The notes beneath the pieces were generated by a model, which had not been told where the DNA came from, searched no databases, and was given only the letters and a program-made list of their open reading frames with translations. A stretch of DNA of 64,000 nt from Cytophagales bacterium. Lineage in GTDB: Bacteria; Bacteroidota; Bacteroidia; Cytophagales; Bernardetiaceae. Position numbers and translations under genes: made by a program. How positions within the stretch are numbered: position 1 is the first letter of the stretch; the number at the start of each line of letters is the position of its first letter. Positions 46,228-55,525 of this stretch are shown piece after piece. The DNA lies in assembly GCA_004293815.1 (NCBI GenBank), contig RDZD01000015.1:1-64000 (forward strand), read 5' to 3'.

Positions 46228-46423
46228 TAAAGCTTAATTGAACACTTATGTGAGAATATCTTTTGCTTTTTTAAGAAAGTTTGCAAAAAATTAAACATTT
46301 TTGCGTTCTACTTTTTAATTTGGCTAGAAATTAGCATATTTGTAAATAGTTTTAAACATTTCACCTAGAAATTTGCAAGAGCTATCAAGATTTCCAAGAA
46401 TCAGCAACAAAACTACCAAAACT

Positions 46424-47131
46424 ATGATCATTAAAAACATAACTCTTCTTTTTGTGCTTTTCTTTTTTGTTACTCAGGGCGTATACGCTCAGGATGAACA
46501 GCCCACGCTCACCAAAGAAGAAATGAAGCTCTGGAAGAAAAAGAAAAAAGATATGCCACTGGAGGAGTTCAAGAGCGTTATGGAAGACTATGATGCCGTT
46601 AAAACACAAACTAGCACGCTCAAAAGACAGCTCAATCAGCTCCGAAACGACAACTTAGCAAAGCAAGAGAAATTAGACAATCTCAAAAAACAACTTGCAG
46701 AAAGCACCCAAACAGCAGAAAAAAACAACAGCGGCAGCACAACCTCTGGTGGTGGCTCTAACCTGTCCTCAGATGACTACACTAAAGGCAAGGTTTTTAG
46801 AGTGCAGGTAGGCGTTTTCAAGAACCAAAATTTGGCTAAATTTGTCAACCATCCCCGTTTTCATGCAGAAACAGATGAAGATGGCGCAAAAAAATATTCA
46901 ATAGCAAGCTTCCGTGATTATTGCGAAGCTGAGTGCTTCAAAAAAGCGGTTCGCATTGTAGGCGTTAAAGACGCTTGGATTGTGGCCTATGAAGATAATA
47001 AACGGGTTGATATTGCCTCTACTGGTTCGGAAAGCGGCGGTGGTGGCGGCAGCAAAAAAGAACAAAAAACAAAAAAAGAAGAGAAGAAGTCAGAAGGATC
47101 TAGTACAGGCAGCGGAAGTACTGACTGGTAA
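46424..47131 (+). CDS. Exported coiled-coil protein with SPOR-like domain
   Basis: From the ATG at 46424 (MIIKNITLLFVLFF) it has 235 residues. A signal peptide ends at VYAQ; a lysine-rich segment and a coiled coil (about 55-100, DAVKTQTSTLKRQLNQLRND) follow, then a Ser/Gly linker, and a SPOR-like domain (about 133-205, GKVFRVQVGVFKNQNLAKF ... ECFKKAVRIVGVKDAWIVAY). The tail is Gly/Ser/Lys-rich. SPOR domains bind denuded glycan strands at division sites; similar Bacteroidota proteins are often labelled Ezrin/radixin/moesin-like because of the coiled coil. Followed by a strong terminator. Confidence 0.75.
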   Translation: MIIKNITLLFVLFFFVTQGVYAQDEQPTLTKEEMKLWKKKKKDMPLEEFKSVMEDYDAVKTQTSTLKRQLNQLRNDNLAKQEKLDNLKKQLAESTQTAEKNNSGSTTSGGGSNLSSDDYTKGKVFRVQVGVFKNQNLAKFVNHPRFHAETDEDGAKKYSIASFRDYCEAECFKKAVRIVGVKDAWIVAYEDNKRVDIASTGSESGGGGGSKKEQKTKKEEKKSEGSSTGSGSTDW

Positions 47132-47150
47132 TTTGGCACATAACTCTTTG

Positions 47151-47185
47151 AAAAAGGCAAACTTCTAATAGCAGTTTGCCTTTTT
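47151..47185 (+). terminator. Rho-independent terminator
   Basis: AAAAAGGCAAACT pairs with AGTTTGCCTTTTT (47151-47163 with 47173-47185), a perfect 13-bp stem ending in T residues. Confidence 0.9.
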
Positions 47186-47265
47186 CTATGCTTGGGGCAG
47201 ATATCAAGCACCAAAATCTGTTTTGATTTTTATGTCAGATTTGTCATTTCCTAAAAACAAAAAAT

Positions 47266-48405
47266 ATGGCCAAAAGAGTATTGTTTATTGATCGTGATGG
47301 CACGCTCATCAAAGAACCCGAAAATTATCAGGTTGACAGCATTGAGAAGGTTGAATTCTACCCTCAAGTATTTCAGTATTTAAGCAAGATTCAAGCTGAG
47401 GGCGAATTTGAACTGGTCGTAGTGAGTAATCAAGATGGGTTGGGAACAGATGCCTTTCCAGAAGAGGACTTTTGGAGTGCACAACTGTTTGTTCGTAAGG
47501 CTTTTGAGAATGAAAATATCCACTTTGCAGCAGAGTTTTTTGACCGCAGCTATGCCAAGGATAAACTCTCTACGCGCAAACCGCAAACAGGGATGTTGAG
47601 AGCCTATCTCAATAACCTGGACTATGATTTGAGCCGCTCTTATGTAATAGGTGACCGACTCACGGATATGGAGTTAGCCAAAAATTTAGGTGCAAAAGGC
47701 ATTTGGCTCTGCAATGAGCCTGATTTGGCCACCAACGAACTGTCTGTGGATATGACAGAACTCCAAAACGTGATTGTCCTTAAAACACAAAGCTGGGCCG
47801 ATATTTACACGACCTTGCGCTTGGGTGCGCGTGTAGCAGTAATCAACAGACAAACTCTTGAAACTCAAATAAAAGTACGCTTAGATTTGGACGGTAGTGG
47901 CCAGTCCAGTATCCATACAGGTTTAGGGTTTTATGATCACATGCTGGAGCAGATAGCCAAACATGGTAGTTTTGATTTGGATATAGATGTTAAAGGTGAC
48001 TTACATATAGACGAGCACCATACAGTGGAAGATACGGCCTTAGCTCTTGGTATGGCTTTTAGGCAAGCTCTTGGCAGTAAAGTCGGATTGGAACGTTATG
48101 GTTTCTGTCTGCCCATGGATGACGCACTGGCTCGTGTGGCATTGGATTTTGGCGGACGGCCTTGGTTAGTTTGGAAGGCTAAATTTAAACGTGAAAAAAT
48201 AGGTTCTCTGCCTTGTGAGTTGTTTGAACATTTCTTCAAATCCTTTGCTGACTCAGCTCTAGCCAACCTCAATATAAAAGCCAAAGGCAAAAACGAACAT
48301 CACAAAATAGAGTCTATTTTCAAGGCTTTTGCAAGATCGCTCAAAATGGCTTGTAAACGTTCTGCCGAAAGTAATTATTTACCGTCCACAAAGGGTGTCC
48401 TATAA
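47266..48405 (+). CDS. hisB: Bifunctional histidinol-phosphatase / imidazoleglycerol-phosphate dehydratase
   Basis: Two steps of histidine synthesis in one 379-residue protein. The N-terminal HAD phosphatase (about 1-165) has the nucleophile motif FIDRDGTLI, SNQDGLG and the GDRLTDMELAKN acidic motif. The C-terminal dehydratase (about 190-379) has GLGFYDHMLEQI, the metal-binding DEHHTVEDTALALG and ENEHHKIES-like (KNEHHKIE) histidine motifs, plus the terminal STKG. The other his genes are not in the window, so the pathway is split or the operon lies elsewhere. Confidence 0.96.
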   Translation: MAKRVLFIDRDGTLIKEPENYQVDSIEKVEFYPQVFQYLSKIQAEGEFELVVVSNQDGLGTDAFPEEDFWSAQLFVRKAFENENIHFAAEFFDRSYAKDKLSTRKPQTGMLRAYLNNLDYDLSRSYVIGDRLTDMELAKNLGAKGIWLCNEPDLATNELSVDMTELQNVIVLKTQSWADIYTTLRLGARVAVINRQTLETQIKVRLDLDGSGQSSIHTGLGFYDHMLEQIAKHGSFDLDIDVKGDLHIDEHHTVEDTALALGMAFRQALGSKVGLERYGFCLPMDDALARVALDFGGRPWLVWKAKFKREKIGSLPCELFEHFFKSFADSALANLNIKAKGKNEHHKIESIFKAFARSLKMACKRSAESNYLPSTKGVL

Positions 48406-48417
48406 ACTTTTTTGAAT

Positions 48418-48425
48418 TATCTTTG
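48418..48425 (+). promoter_or_regulatory. Promoter element before the 169-residue membrane protein
   Basis: TATCTTTG matches TAnnTTTG; predicted start near 48431, 32 bases before the ATG. It lies just after the hisB stop, so the next gene can be transcribed alone. Confidence 0.5.
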
Positions 48426-48462
48426 CGCTGTTAATTAAGAATAAGCTCAAAAAAAAGCTTTT

Positions 48463-48972
48463 ATGAAACTCGCAAAGGTATTTTGGTTGATTTCTCTTTT
48501 CATGTTTTTGGCTCTTATTTTGGTCAATCATGTAAACGCTCCTGAACTCATGGTTCTGCCATTTAGAGATGCTTTTTTTAGCGACTCTATTACAAGAGAC
48601 ACCTTTTTCTATGCCTCTTTAGGTATTTTTATATTCACCAATCTTGTTTTTATGATTGTTGGACGTATATACCCGCTTGTTTTCAGCTTTTTGCCACTGC
48701 CCCAAAAAAATGTTTGGAATACCAATCCCAGAACAAGAGCCTTGTTATTTGAGCAACTCAATGACTGGACTAAAGGCATAGCCTTTGTATTTAATTTGCT
48801 CATTATGACTATTGTAGGCATGGTCATTGACTTCAATGATGTATACATGCACTACCAACTTCACTGGGCTCTTATTGTTGAGGTGATATTGCTCATGGCT
48901 TGGTTTTTTATGTACTATGTCACCTTTAATAAAATCTCATCAGCTCAAGAGCTTATTGCTGTTCAATCTTAG
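48463..48972 (+). CDS. Four-helix membrane protein of unknown function
   Basis: The 169-residue product has hydrophobic helices at about 5-23, 49-72, 106-125 and 134-153 with short loops. A conserved-looking cytoplasmic loop holds FLPLPQKNVWNTNPRTRALLFEQLNDW. No family could be named. Its 3' end converges on the symporter gene with a 15-bp gap. Confidence 0.72.
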   Translation: MKLAKVFWLISLFMFLALILVNHVNAPELMVLPFRDAFFSDSITRDTFFYASLGIFIFTNLVFMIVGRIYPLVFSFLPLPQKNVWNTNPRTRALLFEQLNDWTKGIAFVFNLLIMTIVGMVIDFNDVYMHYQLHWALIVEVILLMAWFFMYYVTFNKISSAQELIAVQS

Positions 48973-48987
48973 TCAGCAGATCTGAGT

Positions 48988-50736
48988 TTAGGTTTTAGGC
49001 GTTTCTTTTTTGTTTCTAAAAAAAAGATGCTCTGCTACATAGCCAAAAGCTATTACCAAAATACAGCCTATCGGGTTATACCATAAAAATGCTATCAGCT
49101 CTCTTTCAAAAAAGTAGAGATACAGAATGCAAGACTCTGCTAACAAGGCTGCCCAGAAAACAGCGTGAGAGCCAATGCTTTTGAAGTAGAAAGCTACAAC
49201 GAAAATACCCAGTATGGTGCCGTACACCAGAGACCCCATCACATTAACAGCTTGTATGAGGTTGTCCATTCCACTGGCCATTTGAGCAAAAGCCACCGCC
49301 ACAATACCCCAAAAAAGCGTAGACAAACGAGAATACCAAACATAAGTTTTATCTGAGCGAGGGCTATTCTGAAAACGCTTAATGCCGTCTATGACAGTTG
49401 TGGAAGCCAAAGCACTCAAAGCCCCAGCCGCCGAGGACATAGAAGCTGAAAGTACCACAGAAATGAGCAAGCCCACCACACCTACGGGCAAATAACTCAA
49501 AATAAAGTTGATAAAAACATAATCTAAATCTTTTTTGGGAGCTGCTTTGATTAAGCTTTCTTGTAGGTCTGTGCCCTTCTGTCCAAGCTGAAGCCCCTGA
49601 GACAAGCGTGCCACATCAAGCCTTAATGCTTTTTGCTGAGCTTGGGCTTCGCTGAGCTGGCTTCTGATTTGCTGCAAAGACTCTTCGCTAATAGACTCTT
49701 TTTCAGTGAGTTTTAAGCTCAAAACTCGTCTCTTGGCTTCTATCTGATCTTGGCGAGCTTCTAGTGCTTTATAGGTCTCTGCATGAGGTGATTGAAGAAG
49801 CCTGCTGCGCTCAAAACTATTAAAAATGAGCGGTTCATTGTAAAAATGAAAAAATACGTATACAAAAATACCCACCAAAAGAATTAATACTTGCATAGGA
49901 ATTTTCAGAAGGCCATTAGCTAGCAGCCCCATGCGACTTTCTTTGATGCTGCTTCCACCCAAGTACCGTTGTACCTGCGATTGATCTGCACCAAAATAGG
50001 AACTGTATAAAAAAAATCCACCGAGTATTCCAGACCAAACGGTATAGCGGTCATTCCAGTCAAACTGAAAATTGATGGGATTGAGGCGGCCAGACTTCCC
50101 AGCAATCTCCAGCACATCTCCAAAACCTACCGATTCGGGCAAAAAATAAATAGCCATTACGCCTGCTGTGGTCATACCAATTGTAATGACGAGCATTTGA
50201 AGCTGCTGAGTTTGTGCTACTGCCTTTGCGCCGCCAGTCATCGTATAAATCGTGATAAAACCACCAGTGAAGAGATTTAGCCAGAAAATATCCCAGCCTA
50301 GAACTGCCGAAAGCACCAGCGAAGGTGCGTAGATACTAAAACCTGTGGATAATCCACGCTGAGTTAAGAAAAGAATAGAACAAAAGGTTCGTGTTTTTAA
50401 GTCAAAACGCGTCTCTAAATACTCGTAAGCAGTATAAACGTTCAGCTTATGAAAAATAGGAACGGCTGTGATAGCCAATACCACCATGGCTAAGGGTAAG
50501 CCGTAGTACATTTGCACAAGACGCAAGCCATCATCGTATGCCTGACCAGGCACAGACAGAAATGTAATTGCGCTAGCTTGAGTAGCCATGATAGATACAC
50601 AAACAGCTCCCCAAGACATAGAACGGTCTGAGAGAAAATAAGCTTGCATACTTCTGGTTTGACGGCTGCGCCAAATACCGTAGATGATAATAAGCAGCTG
50701 CGTACCACCTAAAACTAACCAGTCAATCCAAGTCAT
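48988..50736 (-). CDS. Sodium:solute symporter (SSS family)
   Basis: From the ATG at 50736 (MTWIDWLVLG) it has 582 residues and about thirteen membrane helices. Family features include YFLSDRSMSWGAVCVSIMATQASAITFLSVPGQAY at helices 1-2, FITIYTMTGGAKAV, and SASMSSAAGALSALAST near the sodium site. A soluble insertion of about 100 residues (about 303-400) with strong coiled-coil character (LEARQDQIEAKRRVLSLKLTE ... LSEAQAQQKALRLDVARL) splits two helices; this is recurrent in Bacteroidota members. The substrate is not predictable. A TTG 33 bases upstream is a weaker start. Confidence 0.9.
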   Translation of the reverse strand: MTWIDWLVLGGTQLLIIIYGIWRSRQTRSMQAYFLSDRSMSWGAVCVSIMATQASAITFLSVPGQAYDDGLRLVQMYYGLPLAMVVLAITAVPIFHKLNVYTAYEYLETRFDLKTRTFCSILFLTQRGLSTGFSIYAPSLVLSAVLGWDIFWLNLFTGGFITIYTMTGGAKAVAQTQQLQMLVITIGMTTAGVMAIYFLPESVGFGDVLEIAGKSGRLNPINFQFDWNDRYTVWSGILGGFFLYSSYFGADQSQVQRYLGGSSIKESRMGLLANGLLKIPMQVLILLVGIFVYVFFHFYNEPLIFNSFERSRLLQSPHAETYKALEARQDQIEAKRRVLSLKLTEKESISEESLQQIRSQLSEAQAQQKALRLDVARLSQGLQLGQKGTDLQESLIKAAPKKDLDYVFINFILSYLPVGVVGLLISVVLSASMSSAAGALSALASTTVIDGIKRFQNSPRSDKTYVWYSRLSTLFWGIVAVAFAQMASGMDNLIQAVNVMGSLVYGTILGIFVVAFYFKSIGSHAVFWAALLAESCILYLYFFERELIAFLWYNPIGCILVIAFGYVAEHLFFRNKKETPKT

Positions 50737-50954
50737 TTGCCGAATAGAAATTAAAAAAAATAAACTCAAAAATGAACAGTAAACATACGAAAAACAGTTC
50801 TAATATTTAGAACATGCTCATGCAAAGCTAGAGACTTTATAAACTATCAAAATGCAAACACCTATTTGTCAGAATGTTAAAAAAAATAATCCTTCATAAA
50901 AAAAACGCATGAATGAAAATAGTTATAAAAAACAGAAAATATTCGTTTCAAAAT

Positions 50955-50985
50955 TTGGAGCGTAACAAACCTACCCCTATCTTTG
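50955..50985 (+). promoter_or_regulatory. Promoter of tRNA-Arg
   Basis: TTG at 50955-50957, a 20-base spacer and TATCTTTG at 50978-50985; the predicted start is about six bases before the mature 5' end. Confidence 0.78.
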
Positions 50986-50996
50986 CATCAAAATCA

Positions 50997-51070
50997 GGAC
51001 CCGTAGCTCAATGGATTAGAGCATCTCACTACGGATGAGAAGGTTGAAGGTTCGAGTCCTTCCGAGTTCA
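50997..51070 (+). tRNA. tRNA-Arg (anticodon ACG)
   Basis: A 74-nt cloverleaf folds completely by hand: D arm GCTC/GAGC, anticodon stem TCTCA/TGAGA with loop CTACGGA, T arm GAAGG TTCGAGT CCTTC. The anticodon ACG (inosine-modified) reads CGU, CGC and CGA. The acceptor stem has one C-A mismatch at its fifth pair and a G-U at its second. CCA is not encoded. It has its own promoter and terminator. Confidence 0.95.
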
Positions 51071-51092
51071 CTCTTAATTATTAATGAGTTAC

Positions 51093-51133
51093 ACAGAAGA
51101 GAGCATCAAAAAATGCTCTCTTCTGTTTTTTTG
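51093..51133 (+). terminator. Terminator after tRNA-Arg
   Basis: A perfect 14-bp stem (51093-51106 with 51113-51126), loop CAAAAA, followed by seven T. Confidence 0.93.
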
Positions 51134-51147
51134 ATAGGGTTTGCTCT

Positions 51148-52140
51148 GTGAAAAAGGTCTTGATTCTACGCTTCTCCTCTATTGGCGATATTGTCCTCAC
51201 CACACCCGTAGTGAGAGCACTTAAAACGCAAATTTCTAATGTAGAGGTACATTACGCTACTAAGCAGCAATTTGTGGGTGTATTGGAGCACAATCCACAC
51301 ATCACGCGTTTACATGCTCTGCAAAAAAACCAAAGTCTTTCAAGTTTTGCTCATACTCTTAAGCAAGAACGCTTTGACTTTGTGGTAGATTTACACAATA
51401 ATCTACGTACACGGCTTATCAAATGGCGTTTAGGCGTAAAATCAGCGGCCTTTCCAAAGCTAAATCTAGCCAAATGGCTTTATGTTCATTTCAAAAAGCC
51501 CATGCCAGTGCAGCATATTGTGGAGCGTTATATGCAAGCGGCCTCGCCTCTGGGAGCTGTTTTAGACAATGATGGTCTAGACTTTTTTATTCCCGCAGCC
51601 CAAAGATTGGCTATAACCGATTTACCACCTAGCTTTGCTTCAGGATTTGTGGCCTTTGCCATTGGTGGCCAGCACGCTACCAAGCGTTTGCCAGCCAATA
51701 AAATTATAGAATTTGCTCTCGTTCTCAATCAGCCTATTGCCTTTCTAGGCGGGCCAGAAGACAAGCCCATTGCCGAAGAAGTCCTGATGGCTTTACGCGC
51801 TCATAACTCTTCGCAGACATACATACACGGCTGCGGAGTTTGGAATCTGAACCAGTCGGCATCGGTTTTGGATTTAGCCACACTCGTATTGACGCACGAT
51901 ACAGCTATGATGCACATAGCCGCTGCCTTGAACAAAAAAATTGTGGCTGTTTGGGGCAACACAAGCCCGGAGCTGGGCATGTATCCCTACAAAGCTACAC
52001 ATGTGAATGTGCAGAATATGCAACTTTCCTGCCGCCCTTGCTCAAAAATTGGGTTTAAAGCTTGCCCCAAAAAGCATTTCAAATGTATGCAAGATCTACA
52101 CATCACACCCCAAATTATAGACGTTAATCAATCAGAGTGA
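51148..52140 (+). CDS. Glycosyltransferase family 9 (heptosyltransferase-like)
   Basis: The 330-residue product begins KKVLILRFSSIGDIVLTTPVVRAL, the standard start of ADP-heptose:lipopolysaccharide heptosyltransferases (GT9). Later motifs are DLHNNLRTRL, FVAFAIGGQHATKRLP (sugar-nucleotide binding) and LTHDTAMMHIAAALNKKIVAVWGNTSPELG. The only in-frame start is GTG at 51148, 15 bases after the tRNA terminator. It would add a heptose or related sugar to the core of an outer-membrane glycolipid. No other core-sugar gene adjoins it. Confidence 0.92.
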   Translation: MKKVLILRFSSIGDIVLTTPVVRALKTQISNVEVHYATKQQFVGVLEHNPHITRLHALQKNQSLSSFAHTLKQERFDFVVDLHNNLRTRLIKWRLGVKSAAFPKLNLAKWLYVHFKKPMPVQHIVERYMQAASPLGAVLDNDGLDFFIPAAQRLAITDLPPSFASGFVAFAIGGQHATKRLPANKIIEFALVLNQPIAFLGGPEDKPIAEEVLMALRAHNSSQTYIHGCGVWNLNQSASVLDLATLVLTHDTAMMHIAAALNKKIVAVWGNTSPELGMYPYKATHVNVQNMQLSCRPCSKIGFKACPKKHFKCMQDLHITPQIIDVNQSE

Positions 52141-52294
52141 AACTCTCGAAAACGTTCCGCCTTAAGCAAGCAAATTCTGCCGACTGGCATATGGGTTAAA
52201 AGCTGCTCTATAATCTTAGATTCTGAGAGGAAACTGCCCAAGTGCAAATACTTCAGATTAGCCAATTTGACAGCGCAGCATCCCCAAAAAAGAA

Positions 52295-52849
52295 TTATTT
52301 GAACGACTCTTTAATGCTAGGCCAGTTGAACTGAATAAACTCTTTCTCTTTCGCCTCACCTACAAATAAGCATGTGATAGGTCCAGCTTCTTTCATAATG
52401 GTCTTTTGGTAGAAAGGGTTGCCATTTTCTGTGCCCGAGATCTCATAGCTGGACTCTGTGAAGCTTTTTTGAGAAACCGTTAAGTCTTTGCGTGCACAGT
52501 CTTGTTCAAATAGTCCTTTGAATGTGAGTTCAAGATTTGGATCCATAGCCATACGTTTGTCTATATACACCGACAGACTTATTTGGCCATTCTCTGATTC
52601 GAATATCTGCCCATCACCATTCGGATACTCGCCTAGAGGCGTGAGTGCCGCCATAGGGTAAGAGACACAGAAATCAAAATTCTCGTTGCAGTACTGTTCA
52701 TACTCAGGACCTTGAATTTCTTCAATGTTTTCATTTGCAGATTCTTCCGTGGTTACTTGCGAAGAATCGCCATTATTGCTAACAGAAGCTCCGCAACCCA
52801 AACAAAACAGAGCACAAAAAAAGACAATGAGATAAGATATTTTTAACAT
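52295..52849 (-). CDS. Lipoprotein of unknown function
   Basis: The 184-residue product has a lipoprotein signal (lipobox LGCG, Cys about residue 19) and an acidic Ser/Glu-rich tether. The folded part (about 48-184) begins EYEQYCNENFDFCVSYPMAALTPLG and alternates short beta strands (FESENGQISLSVYID, YEISGTENGNPFYQKTI, GPITCLFVGEAKE), reminiscent of PsbP/photosystem-like or Mog1-like folds, but no family is certain. It lies downstream of pnp on the same strand after a terminator. Confidence 0.72.
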   Translation of the reverse strand: MLKISYLIVFFCALFCLGCGASVSNNGDSSQVTTEESANENIEEIQGPEYEQYCNENFDFCVSYPMAALTPLGEYPNGDGQIFESENGQISLSVYIDKRMAMDPNLELTFKGLFEQDCARKDLTVSQKSFTESSYEISGTENGNPFYQKTIMKEAGPITCLFVGEAKEKEFIQFNWPSIKESFK

Positions 52850-52905
52850 CTGCTATTGAATAAACGTTTTGTAAGAAATACTTTAGATAAAAGATTGCAA
52901 TAATC

Positions 52906-52950
52906 ACAAAAAAGCACCACAAAAATAGATTTTCTGAGGCGCTTTTTTGT
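52906..52950 (-). terminator. Terminator of pnp
   Basis: ACAAAAAAGC (52906-52915) pairs with GCTTTTTTGT (52941-52950), 10 bp with a 25-nt loop, 31 bases past the pnp stop. Confidence 0.75.
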
Positions 52951-52980
52951 AAACAGTCATTAAAATTTAACTAACAGCCT

Positions 52981-55179
52981 CTAACGTCTTGACTTGAAAG
53001 GTGGACGCGAACCGCCACCATTGTTGGTACGAGGAGTACTGCTACGCTCAGGAATATGATCAGGACGTGGCAACAATTCCTTGCGAGAGAGCCTAAACTT
53101 CCCTGTTTTTTGGTCTACTTCTAAGAGCTTGACTTGAACTTCCTCTCCTATTTCCAGCACACCATCCATATTTTCAAGACGCTCCCAAGTAATTTCAGAA
53201 ATATGCAAGAGACCTTCTTTGCCTTTCATAAATTCTACGAACGCGCCGAAGGTTTGAATAGACTTCACAAGTCCTTTGTAAATTTTACCAACCTCTGGTT
53301 CTGCCACAATCTCTTGTACTCGTGCCACAGCCGCCGCCATAATTGTGTCGTTTGTTGCGTAAATATTCACCAAGCCGTGAGTATTGCTTTCTTCAATCAC
53401 CACCGTAGCACCTGTCGTTTTCTGAATGTCTTGAACAATCTTGCCACCAGGGCCAATTACGGCTCCAATCAGCTCTTTCGGTATTTGAATCACCACACTT
53501 CTTGGTGCATGTGGCTTAAGGTCAGGGCGCGACTCGCTAATGGCTTTATTCATTTCGCCTAGTATATGCAAACGGCCTCGCTTGGCTTGTTCTAAAGCTT
53601 CAGCCAAAACTTGATAAGACAAGCCATCTACCTTCATATCCATTTGACAAGCAGTAATCCCTTTTTCTGTGCCAGTTACCTTAAAGTCCATATCGCCAAG
53701 ATGATCTTCATCACCTAATATGTCGGAAAGTATCGCATATTTTCCAGTCTTGCTGTCTGAAATCATGCCCATAGCTATGCCCGATACAGCAGCTTTCATT
53801 TTAATACCAGCATCCATCAAGGCCATAGAACCCGCACAAACGGTAGCCATTGAAGAAGACCCATTTGACTCCAAAATATCAGACACAATTCTAATCGTAT
53901 AAGGAAACTCTTCGTGCGCAGGCTTAATATGCTTGAGAGCGCGTAAGGCTAAGTTGCCATGCCCAACCTCGCGGCGGCTAGGAGCACGATTAGGGCGTAC
54001 TTCGTTGGTAGCAAAAGCAGGGAAGTTATAGTGCAGCATAAACTTATTCATGCCTTCGTGTACCACGCCATCAATAATTTGCTCATCAAGTTTAGTTCCT
54101 AGCGTTATGGTAGTCAACGACTGGGTTTCGCCACGTGTAAAAAGTGCTGAGCCGTGAGTTCCAGGCAAAAAGTCGGCTTGTGCCCAAATAGGGCGTATTT
54201 GGTCTTTGAGACGGCCATCTAAGCGTATTCCATCATTCAAAACGAGGTCTCTTGCCGCTTTTTTATGTGCTTTTTTAAAGTATTTGCTTATCAAGCCCTT
54301 TTCATAAGTATGATCTGAGGGAAGCCCTGCTACAAATTCTTCTGCGATGACAGCAATAGCTGCTTTCCTGTCGGCCTTGCTGTTATTGATACCTGCTTTG
54401 AGAGCGGCATACACTTTGTCGTAAACGCTGCTGTGAACAAGTTTTTCTAGTTCAGCATCATTCGTTTCATGCGAATATGTGCGCTTTGCAGTACGGCCAA
54501 GACGCTCAGCAAAAGCTGTTTGAGCTTTGCAATGTATTTTAATAGCTTCGTGTGCTATGCGCATACCCTCGAGCATGTCAGCTTCAGAAACTTCTTTCAT
54601 TTCGCCCTCCACCATCAAGATGTTGTCAAAAGAGGCTGCAACAATGATATCCATTTCTGCTTCATTGAGCAGATTTAGTGGTGGATTGACTAAAAACTCT
54701 CCGTTGTGCTTGATAACACGTACCTCAGAGATAGGCTCAGGGAACGGGATATCCGAAATAGAGAGAGCAAAAGAGGCAGCCAAAGCAGCCAAAGCATCGG
54801 GCACAGCCGCTTCATCATAAGACAGCAGCCAAATATTGATTTGTGTGTCAGCGTGGTAATCATCAGGAAAGAGCGGGCGCAAAGCTCTATCTACCAAGCG
54901 AGAAACCAATATTTCATGCTCAGAGGCACGACCTTCGCGGCGTGGAAAGCTACCAGGTATTTTGCCTCCAGAGGCGAATTTCTCCAGATAGTCCACCGAA
55001 AGAGGTAAAAAATCTATGCCTTCGCGGGCGTTATGGTCTGCTACAGCAGTGGCCAGAATCATCGTGTTGCCCATGCGCAACAACACTGCTCCGTCAGCCT
55101 GACGCGCAAGCTGACCAGTTTCTACCTTAATTTCGCGACCGTCGGGCAGCGTGATGGTAGTAGATTGAATATTCATCAT
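52981..55179 (-). CDS. pnp: Polyribonucleotide nucleotidyltransferase
   Basis: Phosphate-dependent 3'-5' exoribonuclease of the RNA degradosome. The 732-residue product has two RNase PH domains (about 1-225 and 320-555), an intervening helical domain, a KH domain (IPKELIGAVIGPGGKIVQDIQKTTGA, about 565-620) and an S1 domain (GKIYKGLVKSIQTFGAFVEF, about 630-700). The FPRREGRASEHEILVSRLVDRALRPLFP segment and the catalytic-core DILGDEDHLGDMDFKVTGT are complete. The Arg/Gly-rich tail is common in Bacteroidota. It has its own promoter; rpsO, its usual upstream neighbour, is absent. Confidence 0.97.
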   Translation of the reverse strand: MMNIQSTTITLPDGREIKVETGQLARQADGAVLLRMGNTMILATAVADHNAREGIDFLPLSVDYLEKFASGGKIPGSFPRREGRASEHEILVSRLVDRALRPLFPDDYHADTQINIWLLSYDEAAVPDALAALAASFALSISDIPFPEPISEVRVIKHNGEFLVNPPLNLLNEAEMDIIVAASFDNILMVEGEMKEVSEADMLEGMRIAHEAIKIHCKAQTAFAERLGRTAKRTYSHETNDAELEKLVHSSVYDKVYAALKAGINNSKADRKAAIAVIAEEFVAGLPSDHTYEKGLISKYFKKAHKKAARDLVLNDGIRLDGRLKDQIRPIWAQADFLPGTHGSALFTRGETQSLTTITLGTKLDEQIIDGVVHEGMNKFMLHYNFPAFATNEVRPNRAPSRREVGHGNLALRALKHIKPAHEEFPYTIRIVSDILESNGSSSMATVCAGSMALMDAGIKMKAAVSGIAMGMISDSKTGKYAILSDILGDEDHLGDMDFKVTGTEKGITACQMDMKVDGLSYQVLAEALEQAKRGRLHILGEMNKAISESRPDLKPHAPRSVVIQIPKELIGAVIGPGGKIVQDIQKTTGATVVIEESNTHGLVNIYATNDTIMAAAVARVQEIVAEPEVGKIYKGLVKSIQTFGAFVEFMKGKEGLLHISEITWERLENMDGVLEIGEEVQVKLLEVDQKTGKFRLSRKELLPRPDHIPERSSTPRTNNGGGSRPPFKSRR

Positions 55180-55525
55180 GTTTTTGAACTGAATGTAACC
55201 ACTTCTTAATGTCTGATTTACAAATGAAAGAACCTTTCAAACACCGTTCGTCTCAAATTTTAAAGTGGTTGTTTTATAACATTTTTAACCGAGGCAAATA
55301 TACGCGCTTATTTTATAAAAACCACATTAGCACTTAACAACTTTTGACAAAGCCCGTCATTGGTGAACATTCAATATGAACAAAATTAATTAATCTTATA
55401 AAAAATCAGAAAATGTTCATTTTATGTGGTGATTGTCTTTTAAAGCAGTATATTTAGCTATTGATTTGATAACATACAAGTTACTTGCATGTCTTGGTTT
55501 TAAGTCACTCAAAAACAAAAAAAAG
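55180..55525. other. Divergent intergenic region upstream of pnp and the Tudor-like gene
   Basis: About 345 bp. It contains the pnp promoter element (55295-55302) and paired GAACATT/AATGTTC sequences on the right-hand side near 55367-55417. No rpsO and no other gene was found. Confidence 0.45.
55295..55302 (-). promoter_or_regulatory. pnp promoter element
   Basis: TATATTTG on the minus strand matches TAnnTTTG; a start near 55289 gives a 5' leader of about 110 bases, where PNPase autoregulation could act (inference). Confidence 0.5.

Noticed and set aside
52132-52290. Minus-strand open frame of about 50 codons between the GT9 gene and the lipoprotein gene, reading LKYLHLGSFLSESKIIEQ.
   Set aside because: No ATG, no promoter element, and it overlaps the end of the GT9 gene. 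It may be chance; not enough to call a gene.
53134-55130. Several open frames on the strand opposite pnp.
   Set aside because: They mirror the codons of a highly conserved gene and show no protein features of their own.
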